A stretch of DNA of 64,000 bases from Sphingomonas natans (GTDB taxonomy: Bacteria; Pseudomonadota; Alphaproteobacteria; Sphingomonadales; Sphingomonadaceae). The notes beneath the pieces were generated by a model that saw only the letters and a list, made by a program, of their open reading frames with translations, was not told the DNA's origin and made no database searches. The stretch is taken from the NCBI RefSeq assembly GCF_030546695.1, contig NZ_JAUOTP010000005.1, forward strand, positions 62,001 through 126,000, read 5' to 3'. Positions within the stretch are counted from its first letter, which is position 1. The number at the start of each line of letters is the position of its first letter. Shown here piece by piece: positions 52,801 through 62,763 of the stretch. A program made the position numbers and the translations under genes.

Positions 52801-53948
52801 CCGCGGACATAAGGTACGTTGCGGCAAGGCTGAGGCCGTTGTCCGGCCTCGGCAATCCGCGCGAGATGATCCGCCAGTTCACGCCGAACTGGTTCGCGGC
52901 GACGATGGGCACCGGCATCCTCGCGCTCGTGCTGCCGCAGGTGCCCGGCGCAGGGCCGGCGCTGCGACCGATCGGCGAGGCGCTTTGGCTGTTCAACATC
53001 GCCCTCTTCACGCTCTTCGCGGGCCTCTACTCCGCGCGCTGGATCCTGTTCGGGCACGAGGCGCGGCGAATCTTCGCGCATAACACTGTGTCGATGTTCA
53101 TCGGCACGATCCCGATGGGGCTGGCGACGATCGTCAACGGTATGCTGGTTTTCGGCCTGCCGCGCTTCGGCGCCGGCGCGATCCCGATCGCCGAAGCGCT
53201 CTGGTGGATCGACGTCGCGATGGCGCTCGCCTGCGGCGTGGCGATCCCGTATCTCATGTTCACGCGGCACGAGCATCGGCTGGACGGCATGACCGCGGTC
53301 TGGCTCCTGCCCGTCGTCGCCGCCGAAGTCGCGGGGGCGAGCGGCGGCCTGCTCGCACCGCATCTGGCGGACGCGCATCACCAGCTCGTCGTGCTCGCAC
53401 TCTCCTTCGTGCTGTGGGGCTATTCGGTGCCGATCGCGTTTGGCATCCTCTCAATCCTGATCCTGCGCATGGCGCTCCACAAATTGCCGCACGAGAGCAT
53501 GGCCGCGTCGAGCTGGCTCGCGCTCGGGCCGATCGGGACCGGCGCATTCGGCATGCTGGTGCTCGGCGGCGATGCGCCGGCCATCCTGGCCGCGAATGGA
53601 CTGAGCGAGATCGGCATCGTCGCGCAGGGGATCGGCACGATCGCGGGGATGGTCCTGTGGGGATTCGGGCTCTGGTGGCTCGCGCTCGCGATGCTCATCA
53701 CCCTGCGTTACTGGCGCGTGGGCATCCCGTTCAACCTCGGCTGGTGGGCGTATATTTTCCCGCTCGGCGTCTACGCCATCGCCACCTTTCGCCTCGGCAC
53801 GGCGCTGCATCTCGCCTTTTTCGGCATCGTCGGCGCGGGGATGACGATCGCGCTTGCCGCGATGTGGCTGCTGGTGGGCGCCAAGACGCTGGCGGGCGGC
53901 TGGACGGGACATCTGTTCGTGTCGCCCTGCATCGCCGCATCGACCTAA
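52797..53948 (+). CDS. TDT family transporter (TehA/Mae1/SLAC1-like)
   Basis: A 383-residue inner-membrane protein with about ten hydrophobic segments, starting at FTPNWFAATMGTGILALVLPQVPG, a family hallmark. Others include SMFIGTIPMGLATIVNGMLVF, AVWLLPVVAAEVAGASGG and FNLGWWAYIFPLGVYAIATF. TDT members export tellurite, sulfite, or move C4-dicarboxylates and anions; substrate cannot be told. GTG start overlaps the LysR stop as GTGA. Confidence 0.9.
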   Translation: MTADIRYVAARLRPLSGLGNPREMIRQFTPNWFAATMGTGILALVLPQVPGAGPALRPIGEALWLFNIALFTLFAGLYSARWILFGHEARRIFAHNTVSMFIGTIPMGLATIVNGMLVFGLPRFGAGAIPIAEALWWIDVAMALACGVAIPYLMFTRHEHRLDGMTAVWLLPVVAAEVAGASGGLLAPHLADAHHQLVVLALSFVLWGYSVPIAFGILSILILRMALHKLPHESMAASSWLALGPIGTGAFGMLVLGGDAPAILAANGLSEIGIVAQGIGTIAGMVLWGFGLWWLALAMLITLRYWRVGIPFNLGWWAYIFPLGVYAIATFRLGTALHLAFFGIVGAGMTIALAAMWLLVGAKTLAGGWTGHLFVSPCIAAST

Positions 53949-54324
53949 AGCCGGCGGGATCGGCCGCGCCCCCCAACGCCCGACTGCGGCGCTTTCGCGA
54001 TCCGCATGCCGATGAAGATCGGCGCCATATTTTCCGGCGCGAGGCGAAAGACCCGTGCAAGAAACTTGCGCCGAACTCGACGACCGATGCCGCATCCGGA
54101 GTCCGCGTGCGAACAGGCGCACATGTGGTGGTCGATCCGTGCGGTTTTCCGCTCATCTTCAGTCGGTGCGATACGCGCCATCGTCATAACTACATAATAA
54201 AGCTGCAATAATTTTGAAAGCTTCAGCCTCCGCGCGCCCCTTGCGCCCCTTGCGAACCACGGTCACGTTTTGCTGAGTTTAGCCGTCCCACGGGGCCGTG
54301 ACGCGCTGATCCAAGGGGGAACAT
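53949..54324. other. 376-base region before the TonB receptor gene
   Basis: No supported gene. The stretch 54170-54290 is AT-richer and contains a short tandem GCGCCCCTT duplication at about 54232-54251. It presumably carries the receptor promoter; the AAGGGGGA ribosome binding site lies directly before the start. Short frames on both strands look like chance. Confidence 0.4.
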
Positions 54325-57225
54325 ATGCCGGACGCAAAAGCTTGCCTGAACACGTGGCTGAGGGCATCCGTGTGCGTCGCAGCCCTTTGGATGGGAAGCG
54401 CGGCGAGCGCGCAGTCGGTACCGAGCACCACGGCGGCTGACGTCACCGAGACGCCGGCCGAGCAAGCCGCCGCGCAGGAGATCACCGTCACCGGTTCGCG
54501 CGTCGTGCGCGCAGGATTTGAATCGCCGACTCCCGTCTCCGTCGTCGGTGCCGAGGAAATCGCACGATCGGCGACGCCGAACGTCGCCGACTTCGTCAAC
54601 ACCCTCCCCGCCGTATCGGGCAGCGCGACCCCGCAGACGACGGCAAGCCAGGTCGGCGCTGGCCGGCAGGGCATCAACTCGCTGAATTTGCGCGGCATCG
54701 GCGATGTCCGCACCCTGACCCTGCTCGACGGTCGCCGCGTCGGCGGGATGATCAACACCGGCGTCGTCGACGTCAGCGAGTTGCCGCAGCAGCTGATCTC
54801 GCGCGTCGATGTCGTGACCGGCGGCGCTTCGGCCTCCTACGGTTCGGACGCGCTGTCCGGCGTCGTCAACTTCGTGCTCGACACCAAATTCACCGGCGTG
54901 AAGGGCGAAGCCTCTGGCGGCGTCACGACCTATGGCGACAACCAGAATTGGAAGGGCGCGCTGACCTTCGGCACGGGCTTCGCAGAAGGCCGCGGCCACT
55001 TCCTGCTGAGCGGCGAAGCCTCGCACGAAGACGGCGTCTACGACCCCAGCAACCGCTCGTGGACCGATGCCGGCTACGCCTTCATCAACAACCCGACCTA
55101 CACGGCGACCAACGGCCAGCCGCGCGTCCTGCTGCGGCCAAACGTGGTGCTCAGCACGGCGACGCTGGGCGGCGCCATCGCCTGTTCGGCGACCTCGACC
55201 TGCGCCTCGCTGCGCGGGATCGCGTTCGGCCCCGGCGGGACGATGTACAATCTCGTCCCCGGCTCGGTCGTCTCCGATCCGATCATGTCGGGCGGCACCA
55301 ATGGCGACAACAACCTCCGCCACGGCGTCGACAACAGCCTGGTACCGAAGCAGAACCGCCGCAATCTGTTCGCGCGCCTGAGCTTCGACGTCGCAGACGA
55401 CTGGAATGTCTTCGCCGAGGGGATGCTGGCCCACCTCGATACCGACACCCGCTATTATTATGGCGGCTTCGCCAACAATCTGACGGTTCGCCCCGACAAC
55501 GCTTACATGCCCGCCTCGCTGGCGACCGCGATCCGCGCGCTCGGCCTCGCTTCGGTCCCGTTCGGCACGATGAAGGGCGACAATGGCGCATCGGGCGCGC
55601 ACGCCGAGCACGGCTACACGCGCGTCGTCGGCGGGTTCGACGGCAAGTTCGACGCGCTCGGCACCGACTGGAAGCTGGGCGGCTATTACCAGTTCGCGCG
55701 CGCCACGCTGACCAACACCGCGACCAATGCGACACTGCTGCCGAACTTCATGCGCGCCATCGATGCGGTTCGCGCGCCCAACGGCTCGGTCGTCTGCCGG
55801 TCCACCCTGACCAATCCGACCGACGGTTGCGTCCCCTACAATCTGTTCGGCACCGGCGTGAACAGCAAGGCCGCGATCGATTATGTGACCGGCGATCCGT
55901 ATCAGCACAGCATCTTCAAGGAGAATGTGTTCAGCATCAACCTTGCGGGCGAGCCGTTCGACATCTGGGCGGGTCCGGTCTCGCTGGCGTTCGGCGCCGA
56001 GCATCGCACGGAATCGGCCAACGGTGTCGCCGACGCGATCACGCAGTCCAACCCAGGCAACTGGGACACGACCGGCGGCCTGCCGACGATCGGCAGCTAC
56101 AAGGTTTCCGATGCCTATCTCGAAACCGTGATCCCGCTCGCCAAGGATGCGGGCTGGGCGAAATCGCTGAACCTCAACGCGGCCGTCCGCGCGGTGAAAT
56201 ATGATACCGGCACCTACGCCGCCTGGAAGGTCGGCGCCGAATATTCGCCGCCCATTTCGGGCGTGCGGTTCCGCGGCGTCGTCTCGCGCGACGTCCGCGA
56301 GGCAAACCTGGCGGATCGCTATGCGGGCGTGTTCCAGAGCCAGAGCTCGTTCCAGGATCCGAACAACAATCTCGCCGCGACGACGGCGCGCTCGCTGGCG
56401 TCGGGCAATCCAGACCTGGCCCCCGAAATCGGCAAGACCTATAGCGGCGGCGTCGTCCTTCAGCCGGTCTTCCTGCGCGGGTTCAACGCGTCGGTCGATT
56501 ATTACAAGGTCAGCGTCAGCGACGCGATCGGCAGCCTGACCATCCAGCAGATCGTCAACCTCTGCTACGCCGGCAACACGACCGCCTGCGCCCTGATCGT
56601 CCGGACGCCGGGCGCCACCAACCAGTATGACATCGTCAACAAGCCGCTGAACCTGGCGTCGGAGCGGACCAAGGGTCTCGACTTCGAGGGCAGCTATCGC
56701 TTTAAGGTCGAGGACGTGGTGCCCGGCATGAACGGCGCGGTGAGCATCCGCGGGCTCGCCACGCATTACATCAGCTACAAGGTCAATTCCGGCCTTCCGG
56801 GCTCGCCGATCAACGAGCGGGCCGGTGCCGTCGGTCTGCCGTCGTGGCGCTATCAGATGTCGATCGCCTACATGACCGGCCCGCTCTCGCTGTCGGGCAC
56901 GATGCGCGGGGTCAGCTCCAGCGTCATCAACAACCTCTATGTCGAGTGCACGAGCAGCTGCCCGGTCTCGACGGGCGACAACCCCACTTACGACAACATC
57001 CACGTCGCCGGCGCGACCTACTTCGATCTCGCCGCGACCTTCGAGTTCGGCTCGGACCGGCAGTACGAACTGTTCCTCAACGTCCGCAATATCCTGAACA
57101 AGGATCCGGCCGTCGTCGGCGCCGGCCCGACCGGCTACGGATCGTGGACGAACAACCCCGTCGCCGCCGCGCAATATGACGTGCTGGGCCGGGTATTCCG
57201 TGCTGGCTTTCGCTTTAAACTGTGA
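54325..57225 (+). CDS. TonB-dependent outer-membrane receptor
   Basis: A 966-residue receptor: signal peptide about residues 1-30 (cleavage near ASAQ), TonB-box region EITVTGSRV near 52, plug domain (TPVSVVGAEEIARSATPNVADFVNTLP, LNLRGIGDVRTLTLLDGRRV, VDVVTGGASASYGSDALSGVVNFVLDT) and a long beta-barrel ending RVFRAGFRFKL with the terminal aromatic-leucine pattern. It takes up a large or scarce molecule with TonB energy. First gene of a rightward set with an amidohydrolase, GGT-like enzyme and quinoproteins, which suggests what it imports is processed by them. Confidence 0.96.
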   Translation: MPDAKACLNTWLRASVCVAALWMGSAASAQSVPSTTAADVTETPAEQAAAQEITVTGSRVVRAGFESPTPVSVVGAEEIARSATPNVADFVNTLPAVSGSATPQTTASQVGAGRQGINSLNLRGIGDVRTLTLLDGRRVGGMINTGVVDVSELPQQLISRVDVVTGGASASYGSDALSGVVNFVLDTKFTGVKGEASGGVTTYGDNQNWKGALTFGTGFAEGRGHFLLSGEASHEDGVYDPSNRSWTDAGYAFINNPTYTATNGQPRVLLRPNVVLSTATLGGAIACSATSTCASLRGIAFGPGGTMYNLVPGSVVSDPIMSGGTNGDNNLRHGVDNSLVPKQNRRNLFARLSFDVADDWNVFAEGMLAHLDTDTRYYYGGFANNLTVRPDNAYMPASLATAIRALGLASVPFGTMKGDNGASGAHAEHGYTRVVGGFDGKFDALGTDWKLGGYYQFARATLTNTATNATLLPNFMRAIDAVRAPNGSVVCRSTLTNPTDGCVPYNLFGTGVNSKAAIDYVTGDPYQHSIFKENVFSINLAGEPFDIWAGPVSLAFGAEHRTESANGVADAITQSNPGNWDTTGGLPTIGSYKVSDAYLETVIPLAKDAGWAKSLNLNAAVRAVKYDTGTYAAWKVGAEYSPPISGVRFRGVVSRDVREANLADRYAGVFQSQSSFQDPNNNLAATTARSLASGNPDLAPEIGKTYSGGVVLQPVFLRGFNASVDYYKVSVSDAIGSLTIQQIVNLCYAGNTTACALIVRTPGATNQYDIVNKPLNLASERTKGLDFEGSYRFKVEDVVPGMNGAVSIRGLATHYISYKVNSGLPGSPINERAGAVGLPSWRYQMSIAYMTGPLSLSGTMRGVSSSVINNLYVECTSSCPVSTGDNPTYDNIHVAGATYFDLAATFEFGSDRQYELFLNVRNILNKDPAVVGAGPTGYGSWTNNPVAAAQYDVLGRVFRAGFRFKL

Positions 57226-57230
57226 CACGT

Positions 57231-57260
57231 TCGGAGCGTCGTGCCGGCGCGGCGCTCCGA
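57231..57260 (+). terminator. hairpin between receptor and amidohydrolase genes
   Basis: TCGGAGCG and CGCTCCGA form an 8-base stem with a GC-rich 14-base loop, six bases after the receptor stop. No T-run, so attenuation rather than full termination is likely. Confidence 0.4.
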
Positions 57261-57312
57261 TGACCCAAGAGACGATCAGCAAGGCGATCGGCGGATGAAG
57301 GATGGAAAGATC

Positions 57313-58689
57313 ATGAGGCTCGCTCCCCGCTTGCGCACACTGATGCTCGCCGCGTCGGCGCTCCTGTGTACGCCCGCTTATTCGCAGCAACCGAAGACGA
57401 CGGTCCTCACCGGCGGCATGCTCGTTAGTGGCCTCAGCGTACCCCCGCTGCACAATGCCACGGTCGTCATCCAGGGCGAGCGGATCGTCCAGGTCGGCCC
57501 GGCCAGCCAGGTCCAGATCCCCGCCGGCGCGACCGTCATCGACACGAGCGGCCAGACGATGATGCCGGGCCTGATCGATGCCCACGCGCATCTCTTCATG
57601 CTGGGCTATGGCGACGAGGCCGACTGGTTCAAATGGCTCAAGACCGACGCCGGCAAGAAATACTCCATCGAGAAGATCATGGAGCTGTCGGGTTATCAGA
57701 TGCTGATGTCGGGCGTGACCTCGGCAATCGATCTGGGCGGGACGACGCAGGACAGCATCACCGTACGCAACCGCATCAACAAGGGCGAGGTCGCCGGCCC
57801 ACGGCTGCAGGTGGCAGGCCCGCTTGTCACGCGCGGCGCGTTCGCCGGCTTTCCCGCCGAAGCGTCCGCCGTCATCACGAGCCCCAAGGAAGCGGCTGCC
57901 GTCGTCGAGCAACTCTACAAGCAGGGCGTCGACGTCATCAAGGCGCACTCCGGCCTGACGCGCGAGGATTATTTCGCGATCGTCAAGGCGGCGCACGCGC
58001 ACAAGATGAAGGTCCATGCGCACGTCTACGACGAGGCCGCGGTCCAGAATGCGTTCGATGCGGGCGTGGACGTGCTCCAGCATGTCGGCTCGGCCGGCTT
58101 CCCCCCTTACTCGCCCGGTCTCGTCCGCGCGATCGCCGAGGCGGGGCGCCCGGTTGTGCTCACCGCCGCGCACCGCAGCTGGATCTACCCGGACACGGTT
58201 GCCTTCCCCGAACGGCTGCAGGATCCGGCCGCCAGGGATCTGTTTCCGGCGGACATCTGGGCAGCCGTCCAGGCATCGTTCAAGGAATGGCCGGCAGAGG
58301 GCTATTTCGCCGGCATCAACCGTCAGATGCGGTATCGCAGCCCGCAGGTGAAGCAGTGGATCGAGTCCGGCGCCGTCATGGGCGTGGGCACAGACAGCGG
58401 CACGCCGATGAACTTCAACACGGACGGTCTCGTCCGCGAGATGAAGGTCCTCGCCGACGAGGGCGTTCCTCCTCTGGAGGTCATCGCCGACACCACCCGC
58501 GTCAATGCACGGATCATGAGCAAGCCCGATCTCGGCACGATCGAGCCGGGCAAGCTTGCCGATATCATCGTCGTGCCGGGTGATCCGATCTATTCCGACC
58601 TGACCGATCTCGCTTACGTGCAGGTCGTGATGAAGGGCGGCGTCGTTTATAAGCAGAATGGCAAGCCGCTGATCGAAATGCCGAAATGA
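57313..58689 (+). CDS. exported metal-dependent amidohydrolase
   Basis: A 458-residue amidohydrolase-superfamily enzyme with signal peptide MRLAPRLRTLMLAASALLCT (cleavage near YSQ). Metal ligands: His91 and His93 in GLIDAHAHLFML, lysine in VIKAHSG, His in KVHAHVYDE, and LQHVGSAGF, with the catalytic aspartate in MGVGTDSGTP. Such enzymes cleave cyclic or linear amides, including dipeptides and mycotoxins. ATG 57313 is chosen since it begins the signal peptide and has GGAAAG; ATG 57295 and a GTG at 57241 are alternatives. Confidence 0.9.
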   Translation: MRLAPRLRTLMLAASALLCTPAYSQQPKTTVLTGGMLVSGLSVPPLHNATVVIQGERIVQVGPASQVQIPAGATVIDTSGQTMMPGLIDAHAHLFMLGYGDEADWFKWLKTDAGKKYSIEKIMELSGYQMLMSGVTSAIDLGGTTQDSITVRNRINKGEVAGPRLQVAGPLVTRGAFAGFPAEASAVITSPKEAAAVVEQLYKQGVDVIKAHSGLTREDYFAIVKAAHAHKMKVHAHVYDEAAVQNAFDAGVDVLQHVGSAGFPPYSPGLVRAIAEAGRPVVLTAAHRSWIYPDTVAFPERLQDPAARDLFPADIWAAVQASFKEWPAEGYFAGINRQMRYRSPQVKQWIESGAVMGVGTDSGTPMNFNTDGLVREMKVLADEGVPPLEVIADTTRVNARIMSKPDLGTIEPGKLADIIVVPGDPIYSDLTDLAYVQVVMKGGVVYKQNGKPLIEMPK

Positions 58690-58791
58690 CGCGCGAGCGC
58701 AGCCCCTCTTCCGCCGACCGCGCGGCGCTCGCCGAGCGGCAGAGAGGCCGCGACTCTGCGCGAATGCGGACAAGGCCCGCCTGATTTCCCC

Positions 58792-58824
58792 AGTGCGTCG
58801 CGATGCCTGTCGCGACGCACTTTT
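58792..58824 (+). terminator. intrinsic terminator after the amidohydrolase gene
   Basis: Perfect 12-base arms AGTGCGTCGCGA and TCGCGACGCACT with a six-base loop, followed by TTTC, about 100 bases after the stop. It separates the receptor-amidohydrolase pair from the GGT-like gene, unless bypassed. Confidence 0.75.
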
Positions 58825-58859
58825 CACGACGACAGACCGATTTGCTTGGGAACGCGCAC

Positions 58860-60743
58860 ATGACGACGGATGCCACCAAGGACGAGACACTCGAGAGCGG
58901 CGGCATCGGTCGCCGGCAGATGCTGGTCGGCGGGCTGACGACCGCGGCGATCTCGGTCGCGGCGACGCGCTCCGTCGCGCAGGCGCCCGCGGCGCAAGCC
59001 GGCGTCGGACGGCAGGCTCCCGACGCACCGCGGACGGCGCCCGCCGCGGTCGCCCAGCACCGGCCCGAAGTTCCCGGCCCCAACGGCATCGTCGCCGCCG
59101 GCCATCCGCTCGCATCGATGGCCGGGCTTCGCATGCTGATGCAGGGCGGCACCGCCGCCGACGCCGCCGTCGCGGTCATGGCGGTGCTGAACGTCGTCGA
59201 GCCCTGGGCATCGAGCGCTGCCGGCAACGGCCTCGCCACCTGCTTCGAAGGCAAGACCGGCAAGGTCACCGCGCTCGCCTTCACCGGCGCCGCGCCGCGC
59301 GCGCTGGACGATACCGCCAGCAATGCCGATCTGACCGCCGGGCCCAAGGCGGTCGTGACGCCGGGCTCGTTCGGTGGCTGGATCGAGCTGGCGCGGCGCT
59401 ATGGCAAGCTGCCGCTCGCGACGCTTCTGGAACCCGCCATCGGCTATGCCCGCGACGGACACGCGCTGGACCCGTCCATCTCGCAGACCATCGCGCGGCA
59501 GCAGGCGCAGCTCGCCAAATATCCGACCACCGCGGCGATCTTCCTGCCCGGGGGCCGCCCGCCCCCGCCGCGCTCTTTGTTCAAGAATGTCCCGCTCGCG
59601 CGCAGCTTCCAGGCGCTGGCCGATGCCGAGACCAAGGCGCTCAAGGGCGGCGCCAGCCGCGATCGCGCTCTGCAGGCCGCCTATGATTATTTCTACACCG
59701 GGCCGATCGCGCAGGAGATGGCGCGCTTCTCGGCCGCCAATGGCGGCTGGCTGAGCCTGGAGGACATGCGCGCCTACAAGCCGAGATGGGCCGAGCCGGT
59801 CGCGACCACCTATCGCGGCCTGCAGGTGATCTGCTCCCCGCTGACCTCGCGGACCGGGCTGGAGACCTGCGAGCAGCTCAACCTGCTTGAAGGCTTCGAC
59901 ATCGCGTCTTTGCCCGCGGACGGCCCACAGGCGCTGCACCTGATCACCGAATGCATCAAGATCACGAAGGCCGACGTCTATCGCTATGCCGCCGATCCGG
60001 CATCGAGCCCCACGCCGGTCGCGACGCTGATCTCGAAGGAGTTCGCCAATCAGCGGCGCCGGCTGATCAATCCGGCCTGCGCCGGCGTGTTTCCCGCCGG
60101 TGCCGACATCGGCGGTTCTCGCCTCGCCCCGCGCGCGCCCAGCCCGGCCCCGCGCGTCCCCGGCGACACGACCAACATCTCGATCACCGACAGCGAGGGC
60201 AATGCGGTCGGCGTCACGACCACGCTCGGCGGCGGCTTCGGCGCCTGCGTGGTGATGGGCGACACGGGCATGCTGTGTAACAACGGCCTGCGCAGCGGCT
60301 CGACCGCGCCCTATCGCGACCATCCCAATTTCGTGAAGGGCGGGCGCATTCCCCTGCTCGGCAATTGCCCGACGGTCGTGCTCGACAAGGGCCAGTTCAA
60401 GATGGTGTTCGGCAGCCCCGGCGGCGAGACGATCGGCCAGACCCAGTTCCAGTATCTGATCAACGTCATCGATCGCGGCATGCCCGTCCAGGCGGCGACC
60501 GAGGCGGCGCGTATCGCGCTCGATCTCGATCCCGGCTTCTACACGCCGGGCGCGGCGATCACCGTGCAGCTGGAATCGCGTTTCTCGCCGGAGACCTTCG
60601 CCGGGCTGCGCGCGATGGGGCACAAGGTGGATTCGGTCGGCCCCTATTCGATCGGCAGCATCCAGGCGGTCCTGCAGACGCCGTACGGCACGCGGACCGC
60701 GGGCTCCGATCCGCGCCGCATGGGCTACGCCGTCGGCTACTGA
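58860..60743 (+). CDS. Tat-exported gamma-glutamyltransferase family enzyme with altered substrate pocket
   Basis: A 627-residue Ntn-hydrolase of the GGT fold. Tat signal in GIGRRQMLVGGLTTAAISVA. Two-chain autocleavage is expected before Thr437 in PGDTTNISITDSEGNAVGV, and the oxyanion loop GSPGGETIG is kept. Residues that bind glutamate in E. coli GGT appear to be replaced: Arg114 (FREMAP reads FTGAAP here), Asn411, Gln430, Asp433 and the Ser462-Ser463 pair (PLLGNCP). Hence an amidase or acylase for another substrate is likely. The ATG at 58860 is used because the upstream ATG at 58803 lies inside the terminator. Confidence 0.85.
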   Translation: MTTDATKDETLESGGIGRRQMLVGGLTTAAISVAATRSVAQAPAAQAGVGRQAPDAPRTAPAAVAQHRPEVPGPNGIVAAGHPLASMAGLRMLMQGGTAADAAVAVMAVLNVVEPWASSAAGNGLATCFEGKTGKVTALAFTGAAPRALDDTASNADLTAGPKAVVTPGSFGGWIELARRYGKLPLATLLEPAIGYARDGHALDPSISQTIARQQAQLAKYPTTAAIFLPGGRPPPPRSLFKNVPLARSFQALADAETKALKGGASRDRALQAAYDYFYTGPIAQEMARFSAANGGWLSLEDMRAYKPRWAEPVATTYRGLQVICSPLTSRTGLETCEQLNLLEGFDIASLPADGPQALHLITECIKITKADVYRYAADPASSPTPVATLISKEFANQRRRLINPACAGVFPAGADIGGSRLAPRAPSPAPRVPGDTTNISITDSEGNAVGVTTTLGGGFGACVVMGDTGMLCNNGLRSGSTAPYRDHPNFVKGGRIPLLGNCPTVVLDKGQFKMVFGSPGGETIGQTQFQYLINVIDRGMPVQAATEAARIALDLDPGFYTPGAAITVQLESRFSPETFAGLRAMGHKVDSVGPYSIGSIQAVLQTPYGTRTAGSDPRRMGYAVGY

Positions 60744-60800
60744 CCCGATCTCGAACAAGCACTGCGCGCACGCCGCGACGAAGGCAGACAGGGAATAGCG

Positions 60801-62696
60801 ATGAAGGCTCTGAAGACGGCGGGTTTGGCCCTTGCGATCGCCCTGCTCGCGACGACTGCGCACGCCGAGGCGAATGCGGATTGGGCGCATTTCGGCGGCG
60901 ACGTCGGCGACACCAAATATTCGGCGCTCGATCAGATCAATCTCGCCACCATCAAGCGCCTGAAGATCGCCTGGCGCGCGCCCGCGATCGATCCCGCCGT
61001 CAAGGCCGAGAACCCCAAGCTCGTCCTCTCGAACAATTATCGGGATGCCCCGCTCGTCGTCGGCGGCGTCCTCTACATGAGCAACCAGCTCGGCCAGGTC
61101 GAAGCGCGCGATCCGGGCAATGGGCATGTCCTCTGGCGGCAGGCCAGTTTCCCCGGCGATAGCCAGATGGCGGGCAATGCCAGCCGCGCGATCGCTCTTT
61201 GGGGCAAGGGCACCGGGGCGCGTATCGTCAGCGTGCGCGGCTTCTACCTCTATCTGCTCGATGCCAAGACGGGCGCCGTCGTCGAGGATTTCGGCGAGAA
61301 GGGCCGCGTCGATCTGCGGGCGGATCCCAAGACGATCTACTCCTGGACCGCGCCCGCGCCGATCGTCGTCAAGGACGTCATCGTCATCGGCGGCCAGCCG
61401 ATCGCGATGGGGACCGCCGACATCAACAAGGCCTCGCTGGCCGGCGATATCCGCGGCTACGACGTCCACACGGGCAAATTGCTGTGGACGTTCCACACAG
61501 TCCCGCACGAAGGCGAGCCCGGCACCGAAACCTGGGAGAACGAGTCCTGGCGCCAGGGCGGCAAGACCAAGGTCTGGTCGGCATTCAGCGCCGACGAGAA
61601 GCTGGGCTACGTCTATCTGCCGCTGAGCGCGCCCGCGAACGATTATTATGGCGTGGCCCGGCCCGGCGCCAATCTGTATTCGGACTCGCTCGTCGCGCTC
61701 GATGTGAAGACCGGCAAGAAGGTCTGGCATTTCCAGACCGTGCACCACGATCTGTGGGATTATGACCTGCCGACCCCGCCGATGCTGGCCGATATCAAGG
61801 TCAACGGCCACCTGCGCAAGGCGGCGATCCAGGTGACCAAGACGGGCTTCGTGTTCGCTTTCGATCGCGCGACGGGCGCCCCGCTCTTCCCGATCGTGGA
61901 GACGCCCGTCCCGGCATCGACGATGCCCGGCGAGAAGGCGTCTCCGACGCAGCCGATCCCGGTGAAGCCTTTGCCCTTCGAGCGGCAGGGCATGAACGAA
62001 GATCAGCTGATCGATTTCACGCCCGCGCTGCACGCGGAAGCGGTCCAGATCATGAACCGCTACGTTCACGGCGACATCTTCACGCCGCCCTCGGTCGCGG
62101 GCGGTCCGGACGGCAAGCTCGGCACGCTCTATCTGCCGGGCTGGGTCGGAGGCGCCAACTGGACCGGCGCCGCGCTCGATCCGAAGACCGGCATCCTCTA
62201 CGTCCCCTCGGTCAGCGTCCCCTGGATCGGACGCGACAATTACAAGCGCCCGCCGGAATCCAGCCTCTACATGGAAGGCCCGCAGGGCCTGCCGATGGTC
62301 AAGCCGCCTTACGGGCGGATCACCGCGATCGATCTGAACAGCGGCGACCATCTCTGGATGGTCCCCAATGGCGACGGGCCGCGCAATCACCCGCTGCTGA
62401 AGGACCTGAACCTGCCGCCGCTCGGCCAGGCGGGCCGCGCCGCGCCGCTCCTGACCAAATCGTTCCTGTTCCTCGGCGAAGGCGACATGGTCGGCCTCAG
62501 CATCCCGAAGTTCAGCGGCGGCAACATGTTCCGCGCTTATGACAAGAAGACCGGCAAGGTCGTCTGGGAAACCGATCTTGGCGCCGGCACGACGGCCCCG
62601 CCGATCACATACATGTACAAGGGCAAGCAATATGTCCTCGTCGGCGTCGGCGGCGTCAATCACCCCGCCGAACTCGTCGCGATGAGCCTCGAATAG
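60801..62696 (+). CDS. exported quinoprotein (PQQ-dependent dehydrogenase-like)
   Basis: A 631-residue periplasmic beta-propeller: signal peptide MKALKTAGLALAIALLATTA, then DWAHFGGDVGDTKYSALDQIN, typical of the quinoprotein glucose/alcohol dehydrogenase family, and repeated propeller tryptophan motifs (GHVLWRQASF, GKLLWTFHTV, GKKVWHFQTVHHDLWDYDLP, GKVVWETDLGAGTTAPP). It has no cysteine, hence no haem c and no vicinal disulfide, resembling the propeller of membrane glucose dehydrogenase without its membrane anchor. Electrons would pass to a separate acceptor. AGGGAATAG precedes the ATG. Confidence 0.88.
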   Translation: MKALKTAGLALAIALLATTAHAEANADWAHFGGDVGDTKYSALDQINLATIKRLKIAWRAPAIDPAVKAENPKLVLSNNYRDAPLVVGGVLYMSNQLGQVEARDPGNGHVLWRQASFPGDSQMAGNASRAIALWGKGTGARIVSVRGFYLYLLDAKTGAVVEDFGEKGRVDLRADPKTIYSWTAPAPIVVKDVIVIGGQPIAMGTADINKASLAGDIRGYDVHTGKLLWTFHTVPHEGEPGTETWENESWRQGGKTKVWSAFSADEKLGYVYLPLSAPANDYYGVARPGANLYSDSLVALDVKTGKKVWHFQTVHHDLWDYDLPTPPMLADIKVNGHLRKAAIQVTKTGFVFAFDRATGAPLFPIVETPVPASTMPGEKASPTQPIPVKPLPFERQGMNEDQLIDFTPALHAEAVQIMNRYVHGDIFTPPSVAGGPDGKLGTLYLPGWVGGANWTGAALDPKTGILYVPSVSVPWIGRDNYKRPPESSLYMEGPQGLPMVKPPYGRITAIDLNSGDHLWMVPNGDGPRNHPLLKDLNLPPLGQAGRAAPLLTKSFLFLGEGDMVGLSIPKFSGGNMFRAYDKKTGKVVWETDLGAGTTAPPITYMYKGKQYVLVGVGGVNHPAELVAMSLE

Positions 62697-62763
62697 GTCC
62701 CGGCGACATGCCCCTCCCAACCCTGAGCGCACGACGTGTCGATCATGTCAGCCGTGGAGCCAC

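Noticed and set aside
58803-58859. 19-residue N-terminal extension of the GGT-like protein
   Set aside because: Its ATG lies within the hairpin of a terminator and the Tat signal is complete without it.
54223-59115. 1630-codon leftward open frame opposite the TonB receptor and amidohydrolase genes
   Set aside because: It is antisense to well-recognised genes, is extremely rich in Arg, Asp, Gly and Ala, and has no domain pattern; such frames arise from codon bias in high-GC DNA.
58824-62732. 1302-codon leftward open frame opposite the GGT-like and quinoprotein genes
   Set aside because: Same type of antisense shadow; no family motifs.
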